DNA of 64,000 nt, from positions 3,410,001 to 3,474,000 of the forward strand of contig NZ_CP135990.1 in assembly GCF_030315915.2 (NCBI RefSeq), written 5' to 3'. Numbering within the stretch: position 1 is the first letter of the stretch; each line of letters starts with the position of its first letter. The DNA is from Providencia zhijiangensis (GTDB taxonomy: Bacteria; Pseudomonadota; Gammaproteobacteria; Enterobacterales; Enterobacteriaceae). Shown here one piece after another: positions 19,324 to 28,071 of this stretch. The notes under the pieces are model-generated. The model was not told the origin of the DNA, ran no database searches, and worked only from the letters and a program-made list of their open reading frames with translations. The translations under genes were made by a program, and so were the position numbers.

Positions 19324-20433
19324 ATGTTGATGAAAAGAAAGACAGAAATACCAAGCCAGCGCACTGATCATTCAGGCATTGTGCTGGAATCTTTGCGGGT
19401 TTCTTACCATAACAATGTGGTACTCAAGCCGTTATCTCTGACCATCAAACCCGGCGAAATACTGGTGTTGATTGGCCCTTCAGGCTCCGGTAAAACCACC
19501 GTATTACGGTCAATTGCGGGCTTTGCACAACCGGATAGTGGACGCATTTTAATGGGTGATACGGATATCACCCACCTCCCCCCGTATCAGCGGGGGCTGG
19601 GCATGGTCGTACAGAACTACGCCCTCTTCCCCCATATGAAAGTGGAAGATAATGTCGCCTTTGGCTTACGCGCCCAAAAACAGCCTAAAGCGCTGATCAA
19701 AGAGCGCGTGGCAGAGGCATTAAACATCGTCGGAATGAGCGACTATGCCGCCCGTTACCCGCATCAATTATCCGGCGGTCAACAGCAGCGCGTCGCTATC
19801 GCCCGCGCCATAGCTGTTCGCCCACGAGTTCTATTGCTCGATGAGCCGTTATCTGCCCTCGATGCGCAAATTCGCCATAATATGGTGGAAGAGATTGCAA
19901 GGCTGCACCGCGAATTACCTGAGCTAACCATTTTGTACGTTACCCATGACCAAACTGAAGCCCTCGCTCTGGGGGATAAAATTGGCATCATGAAAGATGG
20001 CTATTTGGTGGCTCACGGGGAGAAAAATGCCCTATACCATCGCCCGCCTAACCGCTTTGCGGCCGAGTTTTTAGGGCGCGCCAATATTCTGTCGGCGACC
20101 GCTTTGGGCTTTTCTTCCGTGCCAGCCCAAGTCAGTGTGAGCTGTGGCGGTACGCTTATTGAAGCACAAACCCAAGGAATGCAGCACAATAGCCACAAAT
20201 TAATCTGTATTCGCCCGCAGCATATTAGCCTCACCCCACGTGCAGATACCTCAAACCAGTTACACGCCACCTTACAGTCCATCCGCTGGCAGGGGGATAT
20301 TACCCACTTACTGTGTGATGTTGCTGGGGAAAAGGTGACGGTCGCTGTTACCCATTTATCCCCGTTACCGCAAGCTGGCGATAAACTCACGCTGTGGTTC
20401 TCTCCCTCTGATACTGTGTTGATTGAGGAATAA
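19324..20433 (+). CDS. phnT: 2-aminoethylphosphonate ABC transporter ATPase
   Basis: PhnT is the energising subunit of the PhnSTUV importer. The 369-residue protein has Walker A GPSGSGKTT (near residue 55), the Q-loop QNYALFPHM, signature LSGGQQQR, Walker B LLLDEPL and the H-loop LYVTHDQTEA. A C-terminal TOBE domain (~residues 290-365) is typical of the CysA/PotA group. It begins 7 bases after phnS and its stop overlaps the leader of phnU. A non-essential second ATG follows the first (MLMKRK). Confidence 0.95.
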   Translation: MLMKRKTEIPSQRTDHSGIVLESLRVSYHNNVVLKPLSLTIKPGEILVLIGPSGSGKTTVLRSIAGFAQPDSGRILMGDTDITHLPPYQRGLGMVVQNYALFPHMKVEDNVAFGLRAQKQPKALIKERVAEALNIVGMSDYAARYPHQLSGGQQQRVAIARAIAVRPRVLLLDEPLSALDAQIRHNMVEEIARLHRELPELTILYVTHDQTEALALGDKIGIMKDGYLVAHGEKNALYHRPPNRFAAEFLGRANILSATALGFSSVPAQVSVSCGGTLIEAQTQGMQHNSHKLICIRPQHISLTPRADTSNQLHATLQSIRWQGDITHLLCDVAGEKVTVAVTHLSPLPQAGDKLTLWFSPSDTVLIEE

Positions 20434-20434
20434 T

Positions 20435-21295
20435 ATGTCGGCTATCAATCTGTCTAAGCCATCATCCATAAACCTAAAACCGTTTTATTGGATAACGCCA
20501 CCGCTGCTTGTTTTAGCGACGCTATTTTTTTACCCGCTGATGCTGATTGGCGAGCAAGCTATTCAAAGCCCCACAGGCGGCGTAAGCTTAGATACATTCT
20601 GGCAAGTAGTTGAGTCAAAAAGGTTTATTAGTGGTTTATTCAATACACTACAAATCGCCTTTTTTGCCACTCTCGGTTGCTTGGTGCTTGGCTCGGTTCT
20701 ATCCCTGATTTTGGTATTTATTCCTTTTCCTGGAAGCCGTTTTATTACTCAAGTCATTGATACCTTTATCGCACTGCCGACTTTTCTGATCACTCTCGCG
20801 TTTACCTTTATTTATGGTTCGGCAGGATTACTTAATGGCACATTAATGGCGCTGTTTGATTTTGAGCTGCCCCCCGTAGACTTTTTGTACTCGATTAATG
20901 GCGTGATTTTGGCGGAGATCACCGTCTTTACTCCGCTGGTGATGCGCCCTCTTATGGCGGCACTGCGCCAAATCGATAAAAGCCAGTTAGAAGCCGCCAG
21001 TATTTTAGGTGCGCACCCTGCCCGCGTGATCAGCCAAGTGATTTTCCCGGCGGCGCTTCCTGCATTACTCGCAGGTGGCAGCTTGTGTTTGCTGTTGACC
21101 ACCAACGAATTTGGCATCGTGCTGTTTATCGGAGCAAAAGGGGTCAATACCTTGCCGATGATGGTCTACAGCAAAGCCATTTTAGAATCTGATTACAGCG
21201 TCGCGTGCATGATAGCGCTGATTAATATTCTGCTGTCTGTGGGGCTATTTAGCCTATATCGCATGACAACAACCCGTTTCGGAGTGAAAAAATAA
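20435..21295 (+). CDS. phnU: 2-aminoethylphosphonate ABC transporter permease PhnU
   Basis: This is one of two inner-membrane channel subunits of the importer. A longer frame opens at 20423, but ATG 20435 has GAGGAA eight bases upstream and starts MSAINLSKP, giving 286 residues. Six membrane helices are evident, beginning with FYWITPPLLVLATLFFYPL. The EAA coupling loop is EAASILGAHPARVISQVIFP. It follows the phnT stop directly and is separated from phnV by 2 bases, so phnSTUV is one tightly packed operon. Confidence 0.94.
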   Translation: MSAINLSKPSSINLKPFYWITPPLLVLATLFFYPLMLIGEQAIQSPTGGVSLDTFWQVVESKRFISGLFNTLQIAFFATLGCLVLGSVLSLILVFIPFPGSRFITQVIDTFIALPTFLITLAFTFIYGSAGLLNGTLMALFDFELPPVDFLYSINGVILAEITVFTPLVMRPLMAALRQIDKSQLEAASILGAHPARVISQVIFPAALPALLAGGSLCLLLTTNEFGIVLFIGAKGVNTLPMMVYSKAILESDYSVACMIALINILLSVGLFSLYRMTTTRFGVKK

Positions 21296-21297
21296 CC

Positions 21298-22095
21298 ATG
21301 TTAATTTGGTCTAAAACTGGGCGAGCCATTTCAACCGCTATCGCCATCACGCTATTTTCTTGCTTGTTTTTGCTGCCATTAGTGATGATTTTAATGTCCA
21401 GCTTTAGCCGACAATGGAACGGTATTTTGCCCTCTGGCTTTACCTTCGAACATTTTGTGAATGCGTTTCAAGGGCCTGCATGGGAAGCAATTCTATCCAG
21501 CCTGATTATCGGCTTTTGCGCCAGTCTGTTCGCACTGTTTTGCGGTCTGTGGGCAGCCCTTGCTTTACGTCGCCATAGTGCCAAAGTACAAAAATATCTG
21601 GGTATCGCGTTCTATTTACCGAGTGCCATTCCATCGGTGTCAATTGGATTGGGGATCTTAGTGGCATTTAGCCAAGGCTATTTGCAGATGAACGGCACTT
21701 TCTGGATTGTGTTTTCCGCTCATTTTGTTCTGATTTCCGCATTCACCTTTAGCAATGTCTCCACTGGGTTAACTCGAATTTCCGCGGACATTGAGAATGT
21801 GGCATTCAGTTTAGGCGCTTCCCCATGGTATCGCCTGTGCCATGTCACCCTACCGCTGTTGATGCCGTGGATGATCTCCGCTGTGGCCTTGAGCCTGTCT
21901 TTGTCCCTCGGCGAGTTGGGTGCCACGATGATGCTGTATCCCCCAGGCTGGGCGACGTTGCCAGTGTCAATTTTCAGCCTTACCGACCGCGGAAATATCG
22001 CCAACGGCTCCGCACTGACCATCGTCCTAGTCGCGATCACACTGTTGTTGATGATGAAGTTAGAGAAAGTAGCAAAGAGATTGGGGCAGAGGTAA
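21298..22095 (+). CDS. phnV: 2-aminoethylphosphonate ABC transporter permease PhnV
   Basis: PhnV is the second channel subunit. It has 265 residues with about six membrane helices; the first (AISTAIAITLFSCLFLLPLV) is near the N-terminus. The EAA-type loop reads FSLGASPWYRLCHVTLPLL. It is the last gene of phnRSTUV and stands about 40 bases before the pyr promoter, with no clear terminator between. In E. coli K-12 the argI-pyrL interval holds other genes, so the whole phn module is an alternative content of this interval. Confidence 0.94.
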   Translation: MLIWSKTGRAISTAIAITLFSCLFLLPLVMILMSSFSRQWNGILPSGFTFEHFVNAFQGPAWEAILSSLIIGFCASLFALFCGLWAALALRRHSAKVQKYLGIAFYLPSAIPSVSIGLGILVAFSQGYLQMNGTFWIVFSAHFVLISAFTFSNVSTGLTRISADIENVAFSLGASPWYRLCHVTLPLLMPWMISAVALSLSLSLGELGATMMLYPPGWATLPVSIFSLTDRGNIANGSALTIVLVAITLLLMMKLEKVAKRLGQR

Positions 22096-22135
22096 GGTAA
22101 GAAGTAAAAAATTTCATTTTTCTGTTAGCAAACGC

Positions 22136-22163
22136 TTGCGTCATTGCGCCACACGCGTATAAT
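22136..22163 (+). promoter_or_regulatory. pyrLBI promoter
   Basis: TTGCGT and TATAAT are separated by 16 bases. The sequence following (ATGCGCCACAATTTGCCGGG) closely resembles the start of the E. coli pyrBI transcript. Confidence 0.78.
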
Positions 22164-22188
22164 GCGCCACAATTTGCCGGGAGAAACC

Positions 22189-22338
22189 ATGAACGCTGCT
22201 GCTCTATTTTTGAAAGAGAACACCGACACCGCACTGCCATCACGCGGTCAGGACAGCCTGTTTTTCCCCGCCGTATTGATAAAAAAGCCCCTCATTGAGG
22301 GGCTTTTTTTTGGCCTACTAGATAGCAAGTCTTGCTGA
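22189..22338 (+). CDS. pyrL: pyrBI operon leader peptide
   Basis: This is a 49-residue leader peptide with GGGAG upstream of ATG 22189. Its frame runs across a T-rich tract (TTTTTCCCC at 22261-22269, coding LFFP) where RNA polymerase pauses at low UTP, then reads through the attenuator hairpin and ends 15 bases before pyrB. Coupled translation close behind a paused polymerase would prevent the hairpin from forming and allow pyrBI expression, as established for E. coli. The peptide sequence is unlike E. coli PyrL apart from the Phe-Phe-Pro part, as is common for leader peptides. The product itself probably has no function. Confidence 0.85.
   Translation: MNAAALFLKENTDTALPSRGQDSLFFPAVLIKKPLIEGLFFGLLDSKSC
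22281..22311 (+). terminator. pyrBI attenuator
   Basis: The stem AAAAAAGCCCCTC / GAGGGGCTTTTTT has a 3-base loop and eight T. It lies within the pyrL frame and before pyrB. Confidence 0.93.
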
Positions 22339-22353
22339 TACAGGAGAATCACG

Positions 22354-23289
22354 ATGCCGAATCCGTTATATCACCGCGACATAATCTCAATTAACGATTT
22401 AGATAAAACCGACCTTGAATTAGTTCTTAAAGTGGCCGCTTCATTAAAGCAGCAACCTCAACCAGAGTTTCTGAAGCATAAAGTTATCGCCAGCTGTTTC
22501 TTTGAAGCATCGACGCGTACCCGCCTGTCATTCGAAACCGCCATTCATCGTTTAGGGGCATCTGTCGTCGGCTTCTCCGATAGCGCCAATACCTCATTAG
22601 GCAAGAAAGGCGAGACGCTTGCAGACACCATTTCCGTTATCAGCCAGTATGTTGATGCGATTGTGATGCGCCACCCACAAGAAGGTGCCGCGCGTTTAGC
22701 CAGCCAGTTCTCCGGTTCTGTCCCTATTATCAACGCAGGCGATGGCTCTAACCAGCACCCAACCCAAACCCTGTTAGACCTGTTTACTATCCAAGAAACT
22801 CAAGGTCGCTTAGATAACCTGAAAATCGCTATGGTCGGTGACCTGAAATATGGCAGAACGGTGCATTCACTGACTCAAGCGCTCTCGAAGTTTGAAGGTA
22901 ATCACTTCTACTTTATATCCCCTGAAGTGTTGTCGATGCCGGCTCATATCCTGAATATTCTGGATGAAAAAGGCGCGACTTACAGCCTGCATAACAATGT
23001 CGATGAAGTGATCCCTGAAGTGGATATTCTGTATATGACTCGCGTTCAAAAAGAGCGTTTAGACCCATCAGAATATGCCAACGTTAAAGCGCAATTTATT
23101 CTGCGCGCTCAAGACCTGCACAGCGCCAAAGACAATTTAAAAGTGCTGCACCCGCTTCCGCGTATCGATGAAATTACCGTGGACGTCGATAGCACCCCTT
23201 ACGCTTACTACTTCCAGCAAGCAGGGAATGGGATCTACGCGCGCCAAGCGCTGCTGTCTCTGGTATTAAATAAAGAACTGGCAATCTGA
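22354..23289 (+). CDS. pyrB: Aspartate carbamoyltransferase catalytic subunit
   Basis: PyrB catalyses the committed step of pyrimidine synthesis, forming N-carbamoyl-aspartate. It has 311 residues, as in E. coli. The carbamoyl-phosphate site [10 protein letters not shown], the 80s-loop region [22 protein letters not shown] and the HPLPRIDEI loop are all present. GGAG precedes ATG 22354. It is followed by pyrI after 10 bases, allowing assembly of the allosteric dodecamer (six catalytic, six regulatory chains). Expression is controlled by the pyrL attenuator. Confidence 0.97.
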   Translation: MPNPLYHRDIISINDLDKTDLELVLKVAASLKQQPQPEFLKHKVIASCFFEASTRTRLSFETAIHRLGASVVGFSDSANTSLGKKGETLADTISVISQYVDAIVMRHPQEGAARLASQFSGSVPIINAGDGSNQHPTQTLLDLFTIQETQGRLDNLKIAMVGDLKYGRTVHSLTQALSKFEGNHFYFISPEVLSMPAHILNILDEKGATYSLHNNVDEVIPEVDILYMTRVQKERLDPSEYANVKAQFILRAQDLHSAKDNLKVLHPLPRIDEITVDVDSTPYAYYFQQAGNGIYARQALLSLVLNKELAI

Positions 23290-23299
23290 GGAGAAGACC

Positions 23300-23764
23300 A
23301 TGACACACGACCATAAATTACAAGTTGAAGCCATCCGTTGCGGCACTGTCATCGACCATATTCCTGCTCAAATTGGGTTCAAATTACTGAAGCTGTTTAA
23401 GCTCACCAAAACCGATGAGCGCATCACTATCGGGCTGAATTTACCCTCCAGCAATATGGGTAAAAAAGACATTATCAAAATCGAAAATACCTTTTTAACC
23501 CCGGAACAAGCTAACCAGTTAGCGATGTATGCACCGGAAGCGACCGTTAATCGTATTGAAGATTATCAAGTAGTCGAGAAATTAGACCTGAAATTACCGG
23601 AACAAATCGACAGTGTGCTGGTGTGCCCAAACAGTAACTGTATTAGCCATAATGAGCCCGTTTCCAGCAGTTTCCGCATTAAAAAACGCGCGAAACATGT
23701 GGCATTAACCTGCAAATTCTGTGAAAAAGAGTTCGATAGAGACGCCGTGATCAATAATCAGTAA
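23300..23764 (+). CDS. pyrI: Aspartate carbamoyltransferase regulatory subunit
   Basis: PyrI binds CTP or ATP and transmits feedback control to PyrB. The 154-residue protein has an N-terminal nucleotide-binding domain ([18 protein letters not shown] start) and a C-terminal zinc domain with four cysteines in the pattern CPNSNC ... CKFC. GAGGAG lies before the ATG. It is the last gene of pyrLBI; ridA follows after about 90 bases, with the same order as in E. coli. Confidence 0.97.
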   Translation: MTHDHKLQVEAIRCGTVIDHIPAQIGFKLLKLFKLTKTDERITIGLNLPSSNMGKKDIIKIENTFLTPEQANQLAMYAPEATVNRIEDYQVVEKLDLKLPEQIDSVLVCPNSNCISHNEPVSSSFRIKKRAKHVALTCKFCEKEFDRDAVINNQ

Positions 23765-23856
23765 GGTATTTAGGCGTAGACTGCGTCTTTGTGTGGATGC
23801 CGTTCCATGTCTATAATAGCGTCCAAGCCCTTTTTTACGTGATAAACGGAGAAATT

Positions 23857-24243
23857 ATGTCATACGAAATCAGCACCGAAAATGCACCAGCCGCTATTGG
23901 TCCTTACGTTCAAGGCGTCGATTTAGGCAGTATGGTTATGACTTCAGGTCAAATTCCTGTTGATCCAAAAACCGGTAATGTCCCTGAAGATATCGCAGCA
24001 CAAACTCGTCAATCACTGGCGAACGTAAAAGCGATTTTAGAAAAAGCAGGTTTGGGCGTTGCCAATATCGTAAAAACTACCGTTTTTGTGAAAGATCTAA
24101 ATGATTTCGGTACCGTTAACGCCACTTACGAAGAGTTTTTCAAACAACACAATGCGCCATTCCCTGCGCGTTCTTGTGTTGAAGTTGCACGTCTGCCAAA
24201 AGATGTGAAAATCGAAATCGAAGCTATCGCAGTACGTAAATAG
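23857..24243 (+). CDS. ridA: Reactive intermediate (enamine/imine) deaminase RidA
   Basis: RidA hydrolyses reactive 2-aminoacrylate and related imines formed by PLP enzymes such as threonine dehydratase. ATG 23857 with GGAG upstream gives 128 residues, the family standard; the upstream in-frame ATG adds unrelated sequence. Conserved segments are APAAIGPYVQGVDL, TSGQIPVDPKTG, and ARSCVEVARLPKDVKIEIEA, which includes the catalytic Arg of the RidA subfamily. It follows pyrBI and has its own strong terminator. Confidence 0.97.
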   Translation: MSYEISTENAPAAIGPYVQGVDLGSMVMTSGQIPVDPKTGNVPEDIAAQTRQSLANVKAILEKAGLGVANIVKTTVFVKDLNDFGTVNATYEEFFKQHNAPFPARSCVEVARLPKDVKIEIEAIAVRK

Positions 24244-24266
24244 TTTTCGTCCTTTTATCGTTTCTT

Positions 24267-24312
24267 AAAAAACTCCCCTCTGATACCTATCAGGCCAAAG
24301 GGGAGTTTTTTT
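24267..24312 (+). terminator. Terminator downstream of ridA
   Basis: The stem AAAAACTCCCC / GGGGAGTTTTT has a 21-base loop and a T-run. Confidence 0.88.
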
Positions 24313-24427
24313 ATTTTCTCTCATGTTCTCTGCCTATTTTTTCTTTCTTCTCTGCCCTTTTGATATTCATATAAATTATTTTTTTCTTTGTTTTAAATCA
24401 AATTACCGTCAGCTAAAAAAAGGCAAT

Positions 24428-24476
24428 ATCCTACATATTGTGCTTTAATTAATTCACTAGACACTATATATAGTAA
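24428..24476 (+). promoter_or_regulatory. Two NrdR-type boxes upstream of nrdD
   Basis: The cores CTACATATTG (24431-24440) and CTATATATAG (24464-24473) match the NrdR consensus CwAtATnTwG. They are 33 bases apart, about three helical turns, as usual for NrdR pairs. The remaining bases between ridA and nrdD (24313-24564) are AT-rich, and I see no perfect FNR site. Confidence 0.65.
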
Positions 24477-24564
24477 AAATTCACATTTCTTTCACAGGGA
24501 TGCCCCATACTGATAAAGGATCATGGACGCTATCGCCAGTCCTGTGAGGGATTAAATAAGGAGT

Positions 24565-26709
24565 ATGACAGTGAAAACGGTGGTTATAAAACGAGATGGT
24601 TGTCAGGTCAATTTTGATCTCCCACGCATTCAAGAAGCGGTGCGACGTGCAGCCGCTGCGGTGGACGTCAAAGATGATGATTATTGTCTGCAAGTTGCCA
24701 CGGTTGTCTCTGAGCAGTTGTGCAATCGCGAAAAAGTAGATATCGCTGAGATCCAAGATGCTGTCGAAGACCAGCTCATGTCGGGGCCTTACAAGGATCT
24801 GGCTCGAGCCTATATTGAATACCGCCATGACAGAGACAGCGAACGCGAAAAACGCAGCCAACTTACTCACGAGATCCGCGGCCTAATTGAGCAAAGCAAC
24901 TTATCCTTACTCAATGAAAATGCGAACAAAGACAGTAAGGTGATCCCAACCCAGCGTGATTTACTCGCAGGGATCGTTGCTAAGCATTATGCAAAACAGC
25001 ATATTTTGCCGCGCGATGTTGTACTTGCTCATGAAAAGGGTGAAATTCACTATCATGACCTCGATTATGCCCCTTTCTTCCCGATGTTTAACTGTATGCT
25101 TATCGACCTTGATGGTATGTTAACCAACGGTTTTAAGATGGGAAATGCGGAAATCGAGCCACCAAAATCCATTTCGACTGCCACTGCCGTTACTGCACAA
25201 ATTATTGCCCAAGTGGCTAGCCATATTTATGGCGGCACCACCATTAACCGCATTGATGAAATTTTGGCGCCTTACGTCGCTATTAGCCATGAAAAGCACT
25301 TAAAAGTGGCCAAAGAATGGGGAATTGCTGATGCCGAAGCTTACGCCCAAAGTCGCACTGAAAAAGAGTGTTACGATGCGTTCCAATCCTTAGAGTATGA
25401 AGTGAATACACTGCATACCGCGAACGGGCAAACCCCCTTCGTTACCTTTGGCTTTGGATTAGGCACCTCCCAAGAAGCGCGACTGATCCAGCAATCGATT
25501 CTCAAAAACCGCATCGCGGGACTGGGCAAAAACCGCAAAACAGCCGTTTTCCCAAAACTCGTGTTTGCCATAAAAGATGGGCTGAACCATAAATATGGCG
25601 ATCCTAACTACGATATCAAACAGTTAGCCTTAGAATGCGCCAGCAAACGTATGTATCCAGACATCCTCAATTACGATCGCGTGGTTGATGTCACTGGCTC
25701 CTTTAAAACACCGATGGGCTGCCGCAGTTTCTTGGGTGTCTATGAAGAAGATGGCAAACAAATTCACGATGGACGTAATAACCTCGGCGTGATCAGCCTG
25801 AATTTACCGCGCATCGCGCTGGAAGCTCAAGGTAGCGAAGAGGCATTTTGGGCGCTGCTCGATGAGCGTTTAGCCATCGCCAAAAAAGCTTTAATGACCC
25901 GCATTGCGCGCTTAGAAAATGTCAAAGCCCGCGTAGCCCCTATCTTATATATGGAAGGTGCCTGCGGCGTTCGCTTAAAAGCCAATGACAGCGTAGCGGA
26001 AATTTTCAAACATGGACGCGCTTCCATTTCATTGGGTTATATTGGATTACACGAAACTATCAATGCCCTATTTGGCACGCAAACTCATGTGTATGACAGC
26101 GAGCAATTGCGCGAAAAAGCTGTCGCTATCGTCAATCGTCTACGCCAAGCCACCGACGAATGGAAAGCCCAAACCGGCTACGGTTTCAGCTTATACAGCA
26201 CGCCGAGCGAAAATCTGTGCGACCGTTTCTGTCGCTTAGATACCGCTGAATTTGGCGTTATTGATGGTGTAACCGACAAAGGCTACTACACCAATAGTTT
26301 CCACTTAGATGTGGAAAAACAGGTTAATCCTTACGATAAAATCGATTTTGAACAGCCTTATCCGGCGCTCGCCAATGGCGGTTTTATCTGTTACGGCGAA
26401 TACCCGAATTTACAGCACAACCTCAAAGCCCTCGAAGATGTCTGGGATTACAGCTATCAGCATGTTCCTTACTATGGCACCAACACGCCAATCGACGAAT
26501 GCTATGATTGCGGTTTTTCCGGTGAATTTTCCTGTACTAGCAAAGGCTTTACCTGCCCAGCTTGCGGCAACCACGATACTAACCGTGTTTCCGTGATCCG
26601 CCGTGTCTGTGGCTACTTAGGCAGCCCAGATGCACGACCGTTTAATGCGGGTAAGCAAGAGGAAGTGAAGCGCCGTATCAAGCACTTGGGTAATGGACAG
26701 CTCGGTTAA
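24565..26709 (+). CDS. nrdD: Anaerobic ribonucleoside-triphosphate reductase
   Basis: NrdD is the class III glycyl-radical reductase that makes dNTPs without oxygen, using formate as reductant. The 714-residue protein has an N-terminal ATP-cone (KRDGCQVNFDLPRIQEAV), the catalytic barrel, a zinc site with two CxxC pairs (CYDCGFSGE; CPACGN) and the C-terminal radical loop RRVCGYLGSPDARPFNAGK. GGAG lies before ATG 24565. nrdG, which installs the radical, follows after 15 bases. Two NrdR-like boxes upstream suggest repression when dNTPs are plentiful. Confidence 0.97.
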   Translation: MTVKTVVIKRDGCQVNFDLPRIQEAVRRAAAAVDVKDDDYCLQVATVVSEQLCNREKVDIAEIQDAVEDQLMSGPYKDLARAYIEYRHDRDSEREKRSQLTHEIRGLIEQSNLSLLNENANKDSKVIPTQRDLLAGIVAKHYAKQHILPRDVVLAHEKGEIHYHDLDYAPFFPMFNCMLIDLDGMLTNGFKMGNAEIEPPKSISTATAVTAQIIAQVASHIYGGTTINRIDEILAPYVAISHEKHLKVAKEWGIADAEAYAQSRTEKECYDAFQSLEYEVNTLHTANGQTPFVTFGFGLGTSQEARLIQQSILKNRIAGLGKNRKTAVFPKLVFAIKDGLNHKYGDPNYDIKQLALECASKRMYPDILNYDRVVDVTGSFKTPMGCRSFLGVYEEDGKQIHDGRNNLGVISLNLPRIALEAQGSEEAFWALLDERLAIAKKALMTRIARLENVKARVAPILYMEGACGVRLKANDSVAEIFKHGRASISLGYIGLHETINALFGTQTHVYDSEQLREKAVAIVNRLRQATDEWKAQTGYGFSLYSTPSENLCDRFCRLDTAEFGVIDGVTDKGYYTNSFHLDVEKQVNPYDKIDFEQPYPALANGGFICYGEYPNLQHNLKALEDVWDYSYQHVPYYGTNTPIDECYDCGFSGEFSCTSKGFTCPACGNHDTNRVSVIRRVCGYLGSPDARPFNAGKQEEVKRRIKHLGNGQLG

Positions 26710-26724
26710 CAGCGGATAAATGCC

Positions 26725-27189
26725 ATGAATTATCACCAATATTATCCTGTGGATGTGGTTAATGGACCCGGTACCCGCTGCACATTATTTGTCTCGGGCT
26801 GCGTTCATCAGTGCCGAGGCTGCTATAACCAAAGCACATGGCGAGTGGATTCCGGTATCCCTTTTACTCAAGAGATGGAAGACCAAATTATCCAAGATTT
26901 GCAGGATACGCGTATTCGCCGCCAAGGGCTCTCCCTCTCTGGGGGGGATCCTTTGCATCCTGCCAACTTGCCTGCCATTCTAGCGTTAGTGAAGCGAGTG
27001 AAAGCCGTCTGTCCAGATAAGGATATCTGGATGTGGACAGGCTATAAATTGGATGAGTTGACACTAGAACAGCAAAAAGTGGTGAGTTTGATCAATACAT
27101 TGATTGATGGAAAGTTTGAACAAGAACGGTATGACCCCGCGCTGCTATGGCGCGGTAGCAGTAACCAAGTTATTCATCGACTGCGTTAA
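26725..27189 (+). CDS. nrdG: Anaerobic ribonucleotide reductase activating protein
   Basis: NrdG is the radical-SAM activase that generates the glycyl radical on NrdD. It has 154 residues. The 4Fe-4S ligands are in CVHQCRGCYN (CxxxCxxC), and the SAM-binding glycine motif is LSGGDPLHPAN. It directly follows nrdD in one operon. In E. coli this is the end of the block that continues from argI through pyrBI and ridA. Here the next gene is yhbP, which in E. coli lies far away. Confidence 0.96.
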   Translation: MNYHQYYPVDVVNGPGTRCTLFVSGCVHQCRGCYNQSTWRVDSGIPFTQEMEDQIIQDLQDTRIRRQGLSLSGGDPLHPANLPAILALVKRVKAVCPDKDIWMWTGYKLDELTLEQQKVVSLINTLIDGKFEQERYDPALLWRGSSNQVIHRLR

Positions 27190-27201
27190 GCTTTACGAGA
27201 C

Positions 27202-27639
27202 CTAAGCTTCATGTAACCAATGTAATTTGGTACCAAACCCCAGCGTATTATCCACCATTTTCACCGTCTGTAATTGGAGCTGCCAAATCGGCAACTTCGC
27301 CTCTAAGGCGACAGGAAATCGCTGGCAATAAAATGCTTTCTGTACATCCGCTTCTTCACCAGCAAATTGGCGAATTTCTCCCACAAATTGAATACCTTGA
27401 ATTTTGCCCACTTGCTTAGTTTGTGCGGAGATAGTCCCTGCCACACGAGGATTTTCCTGCATTAATTGACCGTGCTGCGAATCGGGGGATGTCATAAAAA
27501 CCAAACGCATATTTTGGCGGTCAAAGGCGTAGTAGCAACTGGCAGCCCAAATATCATCTTGGTGAGAGGTAAACAGAGAAAAAACGTGTTGGCGAGCAAT
27601 ATAGCGCTGGATGTGTTGTAAGGTGTTTTCGGGTGTCAT
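27202..27639 (-). CDS. yhbP: UPF0306 protein YhbP (PNPOx-like split-barrel)
   Basis: This is a small flavin-reductase-like split-barrel protein of unknown function. It has 145 residues against 147 in E. coli. Recognisable YhbP segments are RQHVFSLFTSHQDDIWAAS, VAGTISAQTKQVGKIQGIQF and KMVDNTLGFGTKLHWL. No active-site assignment is possible. It converges on nrdG with only 12 bases between the stop codons. yhbP, yhbQ, yhbS, ubiT, ubiU and ubiV are neighbours here as in E. coli. Confidence 0.88.
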   Translation of the reverse strand: MTPENTLQHIQRYIARQHVFSLFTSHQDDIWAASCYYAFDRQNMRLVFMTSPDSQHGQLMQENPRVAGTISAQTKQVGKIQGIQFVGEIRQFAGEEADVQKAFYCQRFPVALEAKLPIWQLQLQTVKMVDNTLGFGTKLHWLHEA

Positions 27640-27660
27640 TGCGAATGTCCATGTTAGACC

Positions 27661-27711
27661 GTTCAGAACACGCCCATAAAAATGGCTGGGCGTGCTTAAG
27701 CTGTTCTGAAC
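27661..27711. repeat. Nested inverted repeat between yhbP and the BhsA-like gene
   Basis: The outer arms GTTCAGAAC / GTTCTGAAC (9 bp) enclose the inner arms CACGCCC / GGGCGTG (7 bp), with an 8-base bulge on one side. The structure lies 22 bases upstream of the yhbP start and downstream of the BhsA-like gene, so it may terminate the latter. It lacks a long T-run. Confidence 0.6.
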
Positions 27712-27819
27712 GTTATCTGTACTTAGTTCGCACTACTATAACTTACTCATTCGAATTGCACCTAACATAAGGTTCTATATCAACAATGCTAACATTCGAA
27801 GTTACTACTCTAAATCTTT

Positions 27820-28071
27820 CTACTTATAGATAGCTGCAGTACCATTCATCTCATTCTCACCGCTTGCAGAAATCACACGGAAAGATTTTGCGCCAGCTTC
27901 ATCAGCTTTTTTGGCTAATTGTGCAGTCAGGTCATTTACACTTGCAGCACCACTTACAGACACATAACCAACTGCTGGCTCACTAGCTTGTCTAACTTCT
28001 TCAGCCGCCATTGAACCAAATGATACAGCACCTAAAGCTAAAGCAGCAGCAAATAATGTTGATTTTTTCAT
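27820..28071 (-). CDS. DUF1471 (YhcN/BhsA/McbA) periplasmic stress protein
   Basis: This is a small secreted protein of the family linked to stress resistance, envelope permeability and biofilm formation. ATG 28071 with GAGGAAG upstream gives 83 residues; the longer upstream frame adds an unlikely extension. The signal peptide is KKSTLFAAALALGAVSFGSMA, cut near residue 22 before AEEV. The mature part VGYVSVSGAASVNDLTAQLA ... GAKSFRVISAS ... NGTAAIYK is the DUF1471 fold. The exact paralogue cannot be decided, so no symbol is given. It stands alone between yhbP and yhbQ. Confidence 0.85.
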   Translation of the reverse strand: MKKSTLFAAALALGAVSFGSMAAEEVRQASEPAVGYVSVSGAASVNDLTAQLAKKADEAGAKSFRVISASGENEMNGTAAIYK

